Below, one piece after another: positions 60,701 to 64,000 of a DNA stretch of 64,000 nt; within the stretch, counting starts at the first letter, position 1; every line of letters begins with the position of its first letter. Source of the DNA: Trichopria drosophilae (taxonomy: Eukaryota; Arthropoda; Insecta; Hymenoptera; Diapriidae); NCBI GenBank assembly GCA_030407085.1, contig CM059587.1:72095001-72159000 (forward strand), in the 5' to 3' direction. Under the pieces are notes generated by a model. The model was not told where the DNA came from. It saw nothing but the letters and a program-made list of their open reading frames with translations, and searched no databases. The position numbers were made by a program, and so were the translations under genes.

Positions 60701-63700
60701 GTGAACTTTTTTTCCTCCGTCTTTCAAAGTGAAAACTGCATCGGCGTTCGCAGAAGAGAAATCACTATACCTTAGTCCCCGATTCCTGAACAATTGCTAC
60801 AGTGTCTTCTTTTATATTGGATATTTTTGTCTGTTCAGTGTTTTTTTTTGTTGGCTTTTCATAATTTCTCAAAGTTTAAAAAACGTCGGTTGGTGTCGGC
60901 CGTCGCATCCCGAATCGGCGGCTTCGACAGCTTCTGTTCGTTCCTTTAGTTTTTTGTCAAGTTTATTGCTTCAGGCAACTTTTTAAAACTCATATTCGTG
61001 GTCGGGTGTCTTTTTTATCGATTTTCGAATTTTTAAGTTTTTTTGTTTCATATACGTTCCGTTATGTATTAGGAAGTATTTTTTAGACTTCCCAGCATTT
61101 ATTCACATTTCAAATACGTCAAAACGGGAAATATAATATTACTTAAATAAGAATTTCCAAATATAAAAAAACTTTACTAGAATATCAACTAAAAACTAAA
61201 AAATGTAAAAAAGGAAAATGAAGGTAAAAAATATGTGAAAAGAGTTACGAAAATTGCGCCGATGGCAAAGGATAACTCGGTTAAAACTGGTGACACGATA
61301 AAAACTCCGAAACAAGAGATAAAATAAAAATCACCAATAATTCTAGTGATCGTAAAATGATTTTAAAAATATCGAAATTCATAAAAAAAGTAATTTTAAA
61401 ACCGCCGAGATAGAGTGAACACACTAAAAGGTAGATTATTTGTTTAACTTGAGGACGCTTTGGAATAATTTAATTAGTATTTTATAACTAACATAATACT
61501 TAAATAACAAAGTTAATAATGCAACATTTCATTTTACAATTATTTTCACATTTTTTTAATTCTATTATTATTATTAAAATGTCAATTTTTAAACTTTTTT
61601 TTTGTAAAAAAAAAAAATTTTGTTATCTATTGTCGTAAGATTTGGTACGGAGATTTAGCTGACGCTCATTTTCCCGCCTCACAAGCTGGTAGCATATTTA
61701 TCGAGCCCGGAGAGGAGTGCGAATAAAATGCTTGCGCCGGAAGGGGAAGTGTGCGAATCACGCTTGCGCGGCGAAAAAGGCGACGCCCTGGCGTCGCGAC
61801 GCCATCGCGATCGATATCTTTGACGCTGGACCGACATTTTCGACCACCCCGGTTCTTTCCATTTTTCGATTTTTCACTCCAAGGAACATATCTTTAAAAA
61901 AATTAAATTAAAAAAAATTTCAGCCAAAAACTTAATTTTTGTAAATGTTATTTATTTATAAAAATCGTCAATTAAATAAATAAAACAATTCAAATAATAA
62001 TAATAATATTAACTCATTAACAAAGGTACATTAATCGATTGGTTTATTTATTGTTTTTATTTATCGTTCTTTATTTATTGTTTATTATTACTTTTCGACA
62101 ATTAATATGTACAGTAATAATTGAAATATGAATAACTAATTTTGGTTTGAATTTTGGTACCACTACTTGGACCCTGGGCGCAATATCCCAGTATATTCAC
62201 GTTTTAGTATTTCTTGAAAATTTGTTAATAATTTTTTTTGTTATTGTCTTCGGGAAGTTCGTGTTAAGATTTAAATTATTTGGTTATTGAGTTTTTAAAG
62301 ATGGATAGGACCAATTGGTTCTCAAATTGTCGGTTTCAAATATTCGGTTACATAAAATAATATACAAAATTGTAGTTCAAAATTAAAATATGAAAAAGGC
62401 ACCATCGCGATTTTCGGTATTTATTAAATCATCTTGTAAGGCAAAGAATCGGAGCCGACGGAAAGCGGCATGCACTTCCTAAAGAAAGTGTTTAAAATTA
62501 CTTATTTGATTATTATATGGAATGTTTACGTGATATTTCGGATGGACAAAACTGTTTGAAATCATAAAATATATTGTTAAAATTACGGAATTAAATCCAT
62601 AAATATTTAACAGCGATGCGGAGTACTAAAAGTTCGTACCGTAGTCGGAGTAAATTTTTCGATAGTAAATCAATTATTTTTCTTGTGTGCACTAAATAAT
62701 ACTTACAAAATTACACATAAATTCATGGTTCAATTTTTTAATAATATTTTGGACTAACCTCGTACTGGACCTTTACTTTCCATTTTTTTCCGTTTGTTTA
62801 CAACTTACACGTTCTTCTTTTGCTTCTATGTATGATTCCAATCATCATAATATCAAAAACTATAATTATTTAAAATATCCTGCTCTAAATTTGTGCAAAA
62901 AATATGAAAAACCAATATTAAATCAATATCTAGAGAAGAAATATTTTTTAAAGTGGCGTACAGATAGTAGATCTCGCAAAACTCGGGCCGACGGCAAAGC
63001 GCGCAAATTACACGCTTTGCTAAAATCGGGTCTTTTGAATATAGAAATATTTAGGGCACGTTGAATGCGTCGGATGGAAAGTAGGGTCGCGATATCGTTG
63101 TAATATCACGACCTTTTGCGAGTGAGTCGTCACTCTTCGTTACGTCGAAGGTACCTGCGTTAGAGTAAACGAGGCACGCGTAGGCTGATATATCTGAATC
63201 CTGCACACACATTGGCTCAGAAAAGCAACGAGGGTCCTTTTTTATCGGACGTGCGGATCACGCGTAATTAAGGCTCGCTGCAGGCCGCTGCTCCAACCGA
63301 CAATGTACCGCACGTGCCGTTCGGTTCTGCTTTCGCTTTTAGTCCTTTATTTCCTCTTGTTTCCTCCATGTTCTCTCTTCATATCTCTCTGGTTGTTATT
63401 CATTACTGGAACGATTAAGACAATAAGTCGGAGCCGCGGGAGATTGGTGACACACAAGTACGCTCACAAGTGCGCTCGTTTCGCGCCCGACGTTTTTAGG
63501 TTACGTTCGCTTTTAACGACGGCGCGAATGCCACTGAATGTAGGTTAGTAATCAAAGTGAGATTTGTTAATAAGTTTCGAAGGACGCTAGGACTATTAAT
63601 GTTAGATCACTCTTTTGCGGTACGTTTGATGCGAACAAAGAGAGTTTATATGAAAATCAAAACAAACATGTGAAATCGAGAAATACTCGCACAATTCTAC

Positions 63701-64000
63701 ACAGTGAATACTTACGATTCAAGAAAACGAGGATTCGCGATAGAGGTGACCTATTTCATAAACACTAGAAATTTCTCTACGCATCTGTCCATTTGGACAA
63801 GCACGCTGCCAACAACAGCTAGACTGTAAACAGGAGTTCGTCATACTCAATATTCAACGCTTATTCGATAATCTATCGTGAAAATATCTCTGTGTTCATT
63901 GTTCCTACTGAAATTCGTCACAGTTGAAAACTCGCGTCTAAATGTTGTCCGTTATATCCCCCAAGGAACGAATGTTTAGAAAGTAAAAATAGAATTGAAG
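57788..64000 (+). other. CBF-beta intron 2 (at least 6.2 kb) with GC-rich islands
   Basis: No third CBF-beta exon was found up to the window end. The intron alternates AT-rich DNA with GC/CpG-rich islands at about 58.38-58.60, 59.13-59.98, 61.64-61.86, 62.95-63.06 and 63.06-63.56 kb. Frames inside them (up to about 115 codons) lie on both strands and have no domain. Alternative promoters or enhancers are the likeliest content. Confidence 0.5.
59500..59990. promoter_or_regulatory. CpG-rich island in CBF-beta intron 2, candidate alternative promoter
   Basis: The most GC-rich stretch of the window, with a (GC)n run at 59605-59621 and an exact YY1/Pleiohomeotic consensus AAAATGGCGGC at 59734-59744. 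Could be an internal promoter or a Polycomb-type element. Confidence 0.35.

Noticed and set aside
62828..63064. 78-codon frame with a basic RKTRADGKARK segment
   Set aside because: The first half is AT-driven and the second reflects a GC island. No splice partners or family seen.

Overview
The window is eukaryotic and comes from an insect-type genome. It is strongly AT-rich. It has spliced genes with very short introns (58 and 61 bases in the LRRC23 gene) beside multi-kilobase introns, and it is densely seeded with small inverted-repeat transposons and satellite DNA. One gene is a core-binding-factor beta (Brother/Big brother) gene of the arthropod type. The order of insect cannot be fixed from the sequence alone. 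All spliced models below come from reading splice signals and reading-frame phase by eye. There is no prokaryotic operon structure, CRISPR array or convincing tRNA/rRNA.

Layout. (1) 5-6625, minus strand: four exons of a CRAL-TRIO / alpha-tocopherol-transfer-protein-like lipid carrier, whose 3' end runs off the left edge. (2) 6.6-11.0 kb: repeat-rich intergenic DNA. (3) 11006-12141, minus: a complete three-exon LRRC23 orthologue (338 aa), a radial-spoke protein of motile axonemes. (4) 12546-14315: a TA-flanked inverted-repeat element made of ATGGAATCCACAT-type short repeats, containing an AT-rich palindrome. (5) 14863-21409, minus: a two-exon, 104-aa CFAP97-domain protein (CFAP97D1/hemingway family). 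Its 6.2-kb intron holds a GCCGAC-repeat hairpin, a 13-copy 172-bp satellite array with higher-order structure, older diverged monomers and a near-perfect palindrome. A consensus RFX X-box lies about 110 bp upstream of its start codon. (6) 21.5-55.3 kb: a long gene-poor stretch with many small transposons (TA- and TTAA-flanked, foldback-like), old tandem repeats, a few candidate exons, a GC-rich island at about 42.3-42.9 kb and a strong CTCF-like site at 47.2 kb. (7) 55.3-64 kb, plus: GC-rich promoter and leader, then exons 1 and 2 of the CBF-beta gene. The remaining exons lie beyond the right edge, and its second intron (more than 6.2 kb) contains several GC-rich, regulatory-looking islands.

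How the genes relate: LRRC23 and the CFAP97D-type gene are neighbours on the same strand and both belong to the sperm/ciliary axoneme programme. The X-box makes ciliary (RFX) control of the second one plausible. The CRAL-TRIO gene (hydrophobic-ligand transport) and the CBF-beta gene (Runx cofactor) have no evident functional link to them.

The clearest unusual content is repetitive: a higher-order-organised 172-bp satellite inside an intron of a presumed ciliary gene, and a set of foldback-like elements whose arms are built from degenerate short tandem repeats.
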